From assembly GCA_945900935.1 (NCBI GenBank), contig CAMDKT010000153.1, forward strand, positions 1 through 10,485: a stretch of DNA of 10,485 bases. The letters run 5' to 3'. Source of the stretch: Candidatus Sulfopaludibacter sp. SbA3 (GTDB taxonomy: Bacteria > Acidobacteriota > Terriglobia > Bryobacterales > Bryobacteraceae). Below the pieces are notes generated by a model. The model saw only the letters and a list, made by a program, of their open reading frames with translations. It was not told where the DNA came from and ran no database searches. Positions 1 through 6,417 of this stretch are shown piece after piece (the stretch's first letter is position 1; each line of letters starts with the position of its first letter). The position numbers were made by a program, and so were the translations under genes.

Positions 1-260
1 CGTTGGCGAGGGAAGCGCAGGTTTTGAAAGCGCATGTGGTGAAAGAGGCGCGGGCGACATTTTCGGCGGTTCCGGGGCTGCACAGGCATCGGCCGGAGTC
101 TACGACGCGGCTGGAAAACCTTTGGTTGGCGGGGGATTGGACGCAATCCGGATGGCCGGCAACGATGGAAGGCGCGGTGCGGAGCGGCTACAAGGCGGCG
201 GAATTTACGGCCGCGGCTCTGGATCGTCCGGCACGATTCCTAATTCCCGGCATAAAATAG
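1..260 (+). CDS. hpnE: FAD-dependent desaturase, C-terminal end; probable hydroxysqualene dehydroxylase (HpnE-like), partial
   Basis: Only the last 86 or so codons are in the window; the reading frame is open to the left edge and ends at TAG 258-260. The translated end carries the C-terminal FAD-binding signature of the amine-oxidase/phytoene-desaturase superfamily, LWLAGDWTQSGWPATMEG followed by AVRSGYKAAE, in which the acidic residue and glycines contact the FAD. The GWPATMEGAVRSGY form is the one I associate with squalene-associated FAD-dependent desaturases (HpnE), which convert hydroxysqualene to squalene for hopanoid synthesis. A carotenoid desaturase cannot be excluded because the N-terminal Rossmann motif lies outside the window. 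The next gene begins 6 bp after the stop on the same strand, but there is no functional link that I can see. Confidence 0.78.
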   Translation, partial: LAREAQVLKAHVVKEARATFSAVPGLHRHRPESTTRLENLWLAGDWTQSGWPATMEGAVRSGYKAAEFTAAALDRPARFLIPGIK

Positions 261-266
261 AATTGT

Positions 267-647
267 ATGATGACGCGACTTTTATTTACCTTTGCACTAT
301 TCGCAGCGGCGCTGCCGGTGCTGGCGGATCCGCCGATGACGAAAATCCGTGTTGAAGTCCGGAAGGCGCTGAATGATAAGCCGGTGGAGCGGGCGAGCGT
401 CGTTGTCAAGTTTGTCGAAGGCCGGTCGGTGGTGAAGCTCGGCAAGAAGATCATGACGAGTTATCAAATGCGAACGAATCAGGACGGCATAGCCAGCATA
501 CCGGCGATTCCGCAGGGCAAGATACAGATTCAGGTTATCGCGAAGGGCTTCCAGACCTTTGGGCAGATCTTCGAAATTGGCGAAGAAGAGAAGACGGTGG
601 AGATCAAGTTGAAGGATCCCCAACCGCAGTTCTCGGTACACCAGTAG
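267..647 (+). CDS. Small secreted protein with carboxypeptidase-regulatory-like (beta-sandwich) domain
   Basis: A 126-residue protein. Residues 1-20 form a signal peptide: MMTR, a hydrophobic core, then PVLA with likely cleavage before D21. Residues 27-116 resemble a carboxypeptidase regulatory-like/transthyretin-type fold: alternating hydrophobic strands, a TNQDGIASIPAIPQG turn (70-84) typical of the 'D-x-x-G...i.....G' core, and KGFQTFGQIFEIGEEEKTVE leading to the last strand. Such domains in Acidobacteria are often secreted or periplasmic and of unknown binding function. Start: ATG 267 and ATG 270 are adjacent and cannot be separated; no strong ribosome binding site precedes them, so translation may be coupled to the upstream gene, whose stop is 6 bp away. 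It converges on ridA with only 4 bp between the stops. No enzyme motif is visible, so no function is proposed. Confidence 0.72.
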   Translation: MMTRLLFTFALFAAALPVLADPPMTKIRVEVRKALNDKPVERASVVVKFVEGRSVVKLGKKIMTSYQMRTNQDGIASIPAIPQGKIQIQVIAKGFQTFGQIFEIGEEEKTVEIKLKDPQPQFSVHQ

Positions 648-651
648 GAAG

Positions 652-1038
652 TCAATCGAGCGCGGCGACGCACTCGATTTCGACGCGGACGTCGCGCGGC
701 AAACGAGCGGCCTCGACGGTCGCGCGCGCTGGCGGATTGACGTGGAAATAGCGGCCGTAGACTTCGTTCATCGGGGCGAATTCGGCCATGTCCTTTAAGA
801 AAACGGTCGTCTTAAGAACGCGATCCAGCGAGGATCCGGCGGCGTCGAGGACAGCTTTCAGATTCTCGAGCACGCGCGCGGTTTGCTCGGCGATCCCGCC
901 TTCAACGAGTTGCCCGGTGGCAGGGTCGAGCGGGATCTGACCGGAGCAATAGACGGTATCGCCGTGGACGATAGCCTGGGAATAAGGGCCGATGGCCTTG
1001 GGAGCTCCGTCGGTTGCGACAACACGTTTCTGCGCCAT
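652..1038 (-). CDS. ridA: RidA family 2-iminobutanoate/2-iminopropanoate deaminase
   Basis: A 128-residue protein, the same length as E. coli RidA. RidA hydrolyses reactive enamines/imines such as 2-aminoacrylate released by PLP-dependent dehydratases, protecting PLP enzymes; it acts as a cytosolic trimer. Visible family marks: GPYSQA near residues 17-22 with the conserved Tyr19, YCSGQIPLDP at 30-39, and the signature NPPARATVEAARLP from 101, in which Arg105 is the carboxylate-binding residue at the same number as in E. coli, followed by EIECVA with Glu120. All key residues are present, so it should be active. It starts 6 bp after the pyrD stop, with a Shine-Dalgarno overlapping that stop, so it is almost certainly co-transcribed with pyrD. 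In E. coli ridA also follows pyrimidine genes (pyrBI), a loosely similar arrangement. Confidence 0.95.
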   Translation of the reverse strand: MAQKRVVATDGAPKAIGPYSQAIVHGDTVYCSGQIPLDPATGQLVEGGIAEQTARVLENLKAVLDAAGSSLDRVLKTTVFLKDMAEFAPMNEVYGRYFHVNPPARATVEAARLPRDVRVEIECVAALD

Positions 1039-1040
1039 AA

Positions 1041-1046
1041 CTTCCT
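1041..1046 (-). promoter_or_regulatory. Ribosome binding site of ridA overlapping the pyrD stop
   Basis: On the minus strand AGGAAG lies just before the ridA ATG and shares two bases with the TAG stop of pyrD (1045-1047). The spacing is short (2 nt after the last G, 4 nt after the AGGA core). The arrangement suggests translational coupling: ribosomes finishing pyrD could reinitiate at ridA. Confidence 0.6.
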
Positions 1047-1974
1047 AGTTTAGCTGGAGCGAGCCGGTGAGTTCACTGACGTTGCCGATCTTTTCCTCCT
1101 GGCAGAAGCGGTCGAGTTCGCGGGCGATGCGGACTGGCGCCTGCGGATCCCAAAAAGTGGCAGTCCCGACTTCGACGGCGGCAGCGCCCGCGACCAGAAA
1201 TTCAGCGGCGTCTTCGCCCGTGGCAATTCCGCCGAGACCGATGACTGGAATTTTCACGGCGCGGGCAGCTTCGTAAACCAGGCGCAGAGCGATGGGCTTT
1301 ATGGCCGGACCGGAGAGGCCTCCGAAATTATTGCCGATACGCGGACGGCGGGCGCGGGCGTCGACGGCCAGCGAAATGAAGGTATTGACGAGGCTGATGG
1401 CGTCCGCGCCGGCGCTTTCAGCGGCTTGAGCGAGGGGTTCAATTTTTGCGACGTTGGGGGAGAGTTTGACGATGATGGGGCGGCGGGTGAGCGCGCGGAC
1501 GCGCGAGACGACGCCGTCCAGGAGGGAAGGGTCGTTGGAGAAGAAAATGCCGCCGTGCTTGGTATTTGGACAAGAAACGTTGAGCTCGTAGCCGGCCAGG
1601 CCTTCCTCGGCGTCGAGGATGCGGATGACCTCTTCATAGTCTTCGACATCGTAGCCGAAGACGTTGGCAAAGACGGGAGTGCCGATTTTGCGAATGGCGG
1701 GGAGCTTGTCTTTCACGAAGGCGCGAGCGCCGATATTTTGCAGGCCGATGGCGTTAATCATTCCGGATTCGGCTTCCCAAATCCTTGGCGGCTTATTGCC
1801 GTCCATCGGCTCGCGGGAAAGGCCTTTCACGACGATCCCGCCGACATGGGAAAGGTTTACGATGGAGGCAAACTCAACGGCGTAGGCGAAGGTTCCGGAC
1901 GCGGCGAGAATGGGATTGCGAAGCGGGACGCCGCAAAGGGATGTGGCAAGGCGCGATGATTGAGGCGTTCCCAT
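1045..1974 (-). CDS. pyrD: Dihydroorotate dehydrogenase, class 1B catalytic subunit
   Basis: A 309-residue TIM-barrel FMN enzyme that oxidises dihydroorotate to orotate, the fourth step of de novo pyrimidine synthesis, in the cytosol. Seen: NPILAASGTF (20-29); GIVVKGLS with Lys50; NAIGLQNIG (74-82); ELNVSCPNTKHGG (130-142) with Cys135 as catalytic base, which marks class 1 rather than the Ser-using class 2; IVKLSPN (168-174); FGGLSGPAIKP (217-227); and the FMN-phosphate motif VIGLGGIATGEDA (244-256). Length is typical. Class 1B enzymes normally pair with the FAD/iron-sulfur subunit PyrK to pass electrons to NAD+; no pyrK is next to it here, since the upstream neighbour is a divergent kinase gene. 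Start ATG 1974 is preceded by AGGAG about 12 nt upstream and AGGG 5 nt upstream. First gene of the pyrD-ridA unit. Confidence 0.95.
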   Translation of the reverse strand: MGTPQSSRLATSLCGVPLRNPILAASGTFAYAVEFASIVNLSHVGGIVVKGLSREPMDGNKPPRIWEAESGMINAIGLQNIGARAFVKDKLPAIRKIGTPVFANVFGYDVEDYEEVIRILDAEEGLAGYELNVSCPNTKHGGIFFSNDPSLLDGVVSRVRALTRRPIIVKLSPNVAKIEPLAQAAESAGADAISLVNTFISLAVDARARRPRIGNNFGGLSGPAIKPIALRLVYEAARAVKIPVIGLGGIATGEDAAEFLVAGAAAVEVGTATFWDPQAPVRIARELDRFCQEEKIGNVSELTGSLQLN

Positions 1975-2016
1975 GGTTTCCCTATTCTCCTATAAGGTCA
2001 AACGCGGTTCCAGCCG

Positions 2017-4032
2017 ATGGTTGGAGTGGGCCGGGAATTCCGCCCATACACGATGATGCTAAAACTGGAGCCAGCGCCCCACCGCTCATTAGCGACAAAA
2101 TTCTTCCTGTTCACAGCCACCCTGCTTGCTTGGGTGGTGTTGGTCATGGTTGCTTACGACGTCGCTACTGGAAATGTAAGTATTGGGAAGAGCCTTTTGC
2201 TGTTCGCCATGGGGTTGCTGATTGTCGGCGTACTGGCCTGGGTAACAATTCGCCTCCTGGTGCGTCCGCTACAGACTCTGCGGTGCGCGTTGCAGGCCGT
2301 CCGAGAAGGGCGGTTGGAGCGGATTCGGTTTCGGGAAACCGGAGATGAGATCGAATATATTGCCCGCAGTTTCAACCAGATGGTGGAGTCCCTGGAAGCC
2401 AACAGCCAAGTTATTCGGGAACACAATGAACAACTGGAGGCGCGGATCCGGGTGCGGACCGAACAGCTCGAAAAGGCCATGGAATGGGCACTGGCGGCGA
2501 ACAAGGCGAAAACCGAGTTCCTCTCCAACATGTCCCATGAACTGCGAACTCCAATGAATGGATTCCTGGGAATGATCGAATTGGTACTGGATAGCCCGTT
2601 GGGATTCGAACAGCGAGAACAGCTGATTACGGCCCAGACGAGCGCCCACAGCCTATTATCCATCCTCAACGATATTCTCGATTTATCGAAAATCGAGTCC
2701 GGAAAGATGCATCTGGAGTCCGTGCCATTCTCCATCCGGACGCTCATGCGGGATTGCATCCGTCCGCACCAGGTCCGGGCGCAGCAGAATGCAGTGGACT
2801 TACGGCTTAGTTTTGATGAGCGGCTTCCGGAGATGATGGCCGGTGATCCGCTGCGCCTCCGTCAAATCCTGAATAATCTGTTAAGCAATGCGGTGAAGTT
2901 CACGTCCGCCGGGTACATCGAATTGCAGGTTTCGGGAGAGCTGTACGAAACAGCCGAAGTCGCGATGGTGGAGTTTTCCGTTCGTGATACCGGCGCTGGA
3001 ATCCAAAGCGAAAAGCTGCCGCAGATATTTGAAAAATTTACCCAGGCGGACGGGAGTATTTCCCGGTGCTTCGGCGGATCCGGCCTGGGGCTGGCGATCA
3101 CGAAGCAATTGGTTGAATTGTTTCATGGGACGCTGAGCGTCGCCAGTCTGGCGGGGAAGGGAAGTGAATTCATTGTTCGCATGCCTTTGAAAGCCGTCGG
3201 GACGGGACAAATGCCAGCGGCTGTCTCCGATGTGAGATCGACTGGGGCGCCTCACTCAAGCGACGCGCTGATTTTGGTCGTTGAAGACAATATCGTGAAT
3301 CAGAAGGTGATTACGGGATTGCTGCGGCGCAAAGGATTTCGCCTGGAAACCGCCGGCGATGGAAGCCAGGCGCTGGCAATGCTGGAACATCGCAAGTTTG
3401 ACGCCATCTTGATGGACGTGCAGATGCCGGTGATGGATGGACTGGAGGCGACGCGGCGGATTCGGGCTCAGGAGCGATGGCAGGAAATACCGATTGTGGC
3501 CATGACGGCCCACGCGATGAGCGGTGATCGGGAACGATGCCTGGCGGCGGGCATGGATGTCTATTTATCGAAACCGATAAATTCCAGCGAGTTGTTCTCT
3601 GTTCTCGAATCGCTTTTAGGGCCCGAATCGCTCTTAGGGACGCAACGGGTGTCGCGCAAAGCCGCGCGGGCGATCACGACCGAAGCGGCGCCGATCGACC
3701 CGCGCCTGCACGACGCCGTGTGCGAGGGAGCGCCGGGTCTGGTGAGGGATGTCGTCAATCTATTTCTGCAGTTGGCGCCGGAACGAATGGAAAAGCTGCA
3801 ACGGGCGCTGCTTGCCGGTCAATGCGATTTGGTGGCATCGGAAGCCGCGGTAATTCAGCAATCCGCTCAGCGAATCTCGGCCAACCCAGTCGCCGACCGG
3901 GCACATCGGATCGCCGAGGCGGCCGGCCGTCAGGATCAGGCGGCGATGCGCCACTCGCTTCTTTTGCTGCGTTCTGAGCTTGACCGGCTGAAACGGCAGG
4001 CCGGTGAGTTGAAGTCAGCGGCGATCAGTTAG
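2017..4032 (+). CDS. Hybrid sensor histidine kinase/response regulator with degenerate C-terminal HPt domain
   Basis: 671 residues from ATG 2017; ATG 2053 or 2056 (residues 13/14) are equally plausible starts, since none has a clear Shine-Dalgarno. Domains: TM1 about 27-49 and TM2 about 59-82 with only about 10 residues between them, so there is no real external sensor domain; HAMP about 80-133; coiled coil about 125-165; HisKA with NMSHELRTPMNG and phospho-accepting His174; HATPase with N-box LNNLLSNAVKF (285-295), G1 DTGAG (324-328), F-box IFEKF and G2 GGSGLGL (353-359); receiver domain 417-535 with acidic pair Glu423/Asp424, phosphorylatable Asp467 (LMDVQMP), Thr497 and Lys519 (SKP). Residues 559-660 align with an HPt four-helix domain, but the usual AAHSLKGSA reads EAAVIQQSA, leaving Ala611 where the His belongs. 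The kinase and receiver look intact. Signal and output are unknown; no regulator gene lies beside it. Confidence 0.93.
   Translation: MVGVGREFRPYTMMLKLEPAPHRSLATKFFLFTATLLAWVVLVMVAYDVATGNVSIGKSLLLFAMGLLIVGVLAWVTIRLLVRPLQTLRCALQAVREGRLERIRFRETGDEIEYIARSFNQMVESLEANSQVIREHNEQLEARIRVRTEQLEKAMEWALAANKAKTEFLSNMSHELRTPMNGFLGMIELVLDSPLGFEQREQLITAQTSAHSLLSILNDILDLSKIESGKMHLESVPFSIRTLMRDCIRPHQVRAQQNAVDLRLSFDERLPEMMAGDPLRLRQILNNLLSNAVKFTSAGYIELQVSGELYETAEVAMVEFSVRDTGAGIQSEKLPQIFEKFTQADGSISRCFGGSGLGLAITKQLVELFHGTLSVASLAGKGSEFIVRMPLKAVGTGQMPAAVSDVRSTGAPHSSDALILVVEDNIVNQKVITGLLRRKGFRLETAGDGSQALAMLEHRKFDAILMDVQMPVMDGLEATRRIRAQERWQEIPIVAMTAHAMSGDRERCLAAGMDVYLSKPINSSELFSVLESLLGPESLLGTQRVSRKAARAITTEAAPIDPRLHDAVCEGAPGLVRDVVNLFLQLAPERMEKLQRALLAGQCDLVASEAAVIQQSAQRISANPVADRAHRIAEAAGRQDQAAMRHSLLLLRSELDRLKRQAGELKSAAIS
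3606..3641 (+). repeat. 18-bp in-frame tandem duplication in the kinase linker
   Basis: Two adjacent 18-base copies (3606-3623 and 3624-3641) differ at one internal position plus the last two bases. They encode ESLLG-PESLLG at residues 531-541, immediately after the receiver domain. The duplication keeps the frame and lengthens the link between the receiver and the HPt-like domain by six residues. Confidence 0.75.
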
Positions 4033-5417
4033 AGTTCGCCGGCCAGCCGGGTAATTTCTGCCCACAACGCCTTGACGTCTTCCCGCGAAGTCGCTTGGTT
4101 GCCGATGGCGACGCGGGCAGCGAAGCGGCCCTTCAACATCGTCTGCGAAATGAAGAAAGCGCCGGTGGCATTGACGGCGGAGACGAGCCCGCGCGTTTTT
4201 TCTTCGGATTCACGGAGCCGGAAACAGACGGCGGAAAATGGCGCGGGAGCGGCGAGTTCGAAACGGGGATCCGCGTTGACCCAACCGGCGAGCTCGCGCG
4301 CCATCGCGATGTGTCCGCGAATGAGTTCCTGTAATTTTTCGCGCCCGAAATAACGCAAGACGTACCACAGCTTCAGGCTTCGGAATCGCCGGCCGAGCGC
4401 GACTCCGTAATCCATCAGGCTCACTTCCCGAGGATCGCCGGTCGTCTTCAAGTACTCCGGCGTGATGGTAAATGTCCGGCGCAGCACGTCCGGATGCCTT
4501 GTATAGAAAACGCTGCAATCCACGGGTGTGAAGAGCCATTTATGAGGGTTGACGACGAGCGAATGCGCTCGTTCGTTACCCTTGAGCATCCAGGAAAATT
4601 CGGGCAGCAGCGCGGCGGCGCCGGCGTAAGCGGAGTCAATGTGAACCCAGGCGTTATGGGCGGCGGCGATGTCGAGAATGGGTTCCAGAGGGTCAACGCT
4701 TGTGGTTGAAGTTGTTCCCGCGCTGACGATGACGCAGCAGGGAGTGAGGCCCGCGGCGGCGTCGGCGGCCATCGCATCCCGGAGGGCCTCGGGCCGCATC
4801 CGGAATTGATCGTCGGACTCGATCTTTCTTAAATTGCGCAGGCCGATACCGGCGGCGACCACGGCCTTGTCGATCGAAGAATGGGCCTGATCGGAACTAT
4901 AGACAATGAGCGGCTTCGTAATCCCGTTCAAGCGCACATCGGGGTCAACCCACTCGCGGGCGGCCATCACCGCGTGCATCGTGCTGATAGAGGCGGTATC
5001 GAAAATCTCGCCAAAATAGCCGTCGCTAAGCCCCATCCACTGGCGGAGCCACCCCACCGCCACCTGTTCCAATTCCGATACCGCCGGAGACGCGATCCAG
5101 TTCAGCCCGTTGGTATTCAGGGATGCGGCCAGCATTTCCGCGATGACACCGGGCACCGAGCCGGTGCAGGCGAAGTAGTTGAAAAAGCGCGGGTGATTCC
5201 AATGGGTGACGGCCGGGAGGATCAGCTTCTCGAAATCGGCGAGAATTTGCTCGAGCGATTCTCCTGATTCGGGACCGCTCGCAGGCAGCCGGTCAATCAA
5301 CTCGCCGGGACGCATATCCGGGTTCACCCGAAACCGCGCCGGGTCTTCCAAATAACGCGCGATCCAGTCAGTGGCTTCCGTCGAGGCGCGGCGGAAGGCT
5401 TCGACATCGTGTCTCAT
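4029..5417 (-). CDS. Group II PLP-dependent (aromatic-L-amino-acid type) decarboxylase
   Basis: A 462-residue fold-type I PLP enzyme of the pyridoxal-dependent decarboxylase family (Pfam PF00282). It should decarboxylate an amino acid to an amine in the cytosol. Counting from the PLP lysine, positions line up with mammalian DOPA decarboxylase: Lys293 (NPHKWL) = Lys303, Asp261 (HIDSAYAG) = Asp271, Thr236 (SAGTTSTT) = Thr246, Tyr322 (PEYLK) = Tyr332, and His179 (QAHSS) = the ring-stacking His192. Tyr at the 332 position points to decarboxylase rather than aldehyde-synthase chemistry (known from the family). LGRRFRSLKLWYVLRYFG (341-358) is also family-typical. Substrate cannot be assigned; tryptophan, tyrosine, phenylalanine and DOPA are all possible. 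The start ATG 5417 lies 3 bp after the stop of the DapA-like gene, so the two are very probably co-transcribed. Its stop overlaps the convergent kinase stop. Confidence 0.93.
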   Translation of the reverse strand: MRHDVEAFRRASTEATDWIARYLEDPARFRVNPDMRPGELIDRLPASGPESGESLEQILADFEKLILPAVTHWNHPRFFNYFACTGSVPGVIAEMLAASLNTNGLNWIASPAVSELEQVAVGWLRQWMGLSDGYFGEIFDTASISTMHAVMAAREWVDPDVRLNGITKPLIVYSSDQAHSSIDKAVVAAGIGLRNLRKIESDDQFRMRPEALRDAMAADAAAGLTPCCVIVSAGTTSTTSVDPLEPILDIAAAHNAWVHIDSAYAGAAALLPEFSWMLKGNERAHSLVVNPHKWLFTPVDCSVFYTRHPDVLRRTFTITPEYLKTTGDPREVSLMDYGVALGRRFRSLKLWYVLRYFGREKLQELIRGHIAMARELAGWVNADPRFELAAPAPFSAVCFRLRESEEKTRGLVSAVNATGAFFISQTMLKGRFAARVAIGNQATSREDVKALWAEITRLAGEL

Positions 5418-5420
5418 CGC

Positions 5421-6344
5421 TTAAGTATCGCCTGCGCATTCGTCGCGCATGGCGATTGCGAACCCGCGGAACCATTCTCCAAATTCATTGGCGAGACGCC
5501 GCTCTCCAGGGCCGATCGGCAGGCGAGGCGCTGCTTTCGGAAAACCGCGAGCGGCGAGGGTAAGTTGAATTCCGAAGGGAGTGGGAAACGGGTCGATTTT
5601 CCGAATAAATTCGTCGAGTAACGCTCCGCGGCTTGCCAATCGCGCCTTGTCGCCTCGCGTGGCGGCGCGGTCAATCGCCACGATCAATTCTGGAACGCCG
5701 CAAGCGCAGCCGCTGATGACGCCATCGGCAAGGGCGCGATGGGACGCCAGCAAACGATCGTTCCCCAGAAGTAAGCGGAACGGCATTTTCTGGCGCAATA
5801 CATGCAGGGCGTCGAAAATTTCGGTGTTACCGCTCGAATCCTTAATGCCGGCGAAATGGCCGGTCTCCAGAATGGCGCAGGCCGTGGCGGCCTCCATTCC
5901 GGTGGTGAAGAACGGCAGGTTGTAAAGCAGCGTTGGAGCCAGGCCGGCGGCTTGGCGGGCAAATTCCTGGTAATAGGCGATGATGCCTTCCTGGCTGTGC
6001 CGGAAAAAGTGCGGCGGCATCAGCAGCAGCGCGGTGGCGCCGACTTCCGTTGCGTTCCGGGCAAGCACAACCGCGGCTTCGACGGTGGAGTGCGAGACGT
6101 TTACGATCACAGGCGTACGGCTGCGGCGGACCGCCATCAAGGCGAGGCGCATGCGCTCCTCGACGTCGTAGTGGATGAATTCGCCTGTCGCGCCAAGCAC
6201 CGCGACGCCTTTCACGCCGCGCTCATTCACAAAATCCAGAATATCGAGCGCCAAACTGAGATCTATCGTGTGGCCATTTTCCCGCCGCGGCGCAATCACA
6301 GCGGCCATGGCGCCGAGCACGACGCCTTCACCCAACCGGGTCAT
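5421..6344 (-). CDS. DapA/DHDPS-superfamily aldolase or dehydratase, not a true DHDPS
   Basis: A 307-residue (beta/alpha)8 class I lyase. Schiff-base Lys168 (FAGIKDSSGN) and Tyr141 (LYNLPFFTTG) are present, as is the GATGEF motif (51-56). The residues that define dihydrodipicolinate synthase are not: E. coli Thr44 aligns with Ala52, Tyr107 with Phe113 (PPHFFRHSQEG, 110-120), and the aspartate-semialdehyde-binding Arg138 with Phe146. So it should still form a pyruvate-type imine, but lysine synthesis is unlikely; a keto-acid aldolase/dehydratase of the N-acetylneuraminate-lyase or KDG-aldolase kind is more likely (inference). The start ATG 6344 has AGGA at ideal spacing. It is the first gene of a two-gene unit with the PLP decarboxylase and is divergent from the Gfo/Idh/MocA oxidoreductase across 73 bp, which may mean shared control. 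Confidence 0.88.
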   Translation of the reverse strand: MTRLGEGVVLGAMAAVIAPRRENGHTIDLSLALDILDFVNERGVKGVAVLGATGEFIHYDVEERMRLALMAVRRSRTPVIVNVSHSTVEAAVVLARNATEVGATALLLMPPHFFRHSQEGIIAYYQEFARQAAGLAPTLLYNLPFFTTGMEAATACAILETGHFAGIKDSSGNTEIFDALHVLRQKMPFRLLLGNDRLLASHRALADGVISGCACGVPELIVAIDRAATRGDKARLASRGALLDEFIRKIDPFPTPFGIQLTLAARGFPKAAPRLPIGPGERRLANEFGEWFRGFAIAMRDECAGDT

Positions 6345-6351
6345 AGTTCGT

Positions 6352-6355
6352 TCCT
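6352..6355 (-). promoter_or_regulatory. Ribosome binding site of the DapA-like gene
   Basis: AGGA on the minus strand, 7 nt before ATG 6344. It supports this start over internal methionines. Confidence 0.6.
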
Positions 6356-6392
6356 ATCTGTTCCAGATTTTTCGCCACGCTCGCCAGACGGG

Positions 6393-6398
6393 TATACT
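6393..6398 (+). promoter_or_regulatory. Candidate -10 box for the Gfo/Idh/MocA gene
   Basis: TATACT, a 5/6 match to the sigma-70 -10 consensus, sits 19 nt before ATG 6418 in the 73-bp divergent intergenic region. The -35 region is poor (TTCGCC at 6371-6376, 16-bp spacing), so this is only a candidate. Confidence 0.3.
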
Positions 6399-6417
6399 CA
6401 TCACATCGGACAAACAC

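Noticed and set aside
1426..1959. 177-codon plus-strand frame antisense to pyrD
   Set aside because: Shadow frame created by GC-rich codon bias; pyrD on the other strand has complete motifs.
1996..2001. TTGACC on the minus strand as a -35 box for pyrD
   Set aside because: The matching -10 at 17-bp spacing would fall on the pyrD start codon, so it cannot drive this gene.
4036..4055. CCGG-CCAG-CCGG hairpin as a terminator between the convergent genes
   Set aside because: Only a 4-bp stem, inside the decarboxylase coding end, with no T-run on either strand.
6175..6417. Upstream in-frame extension of the Gfo/Idh/MocA gene (81 extra codons)
   Set aside because: It lies antisense within the DapA-like gene and would bury the Tat signal; ATG 6418 gives the expected N-terminus.
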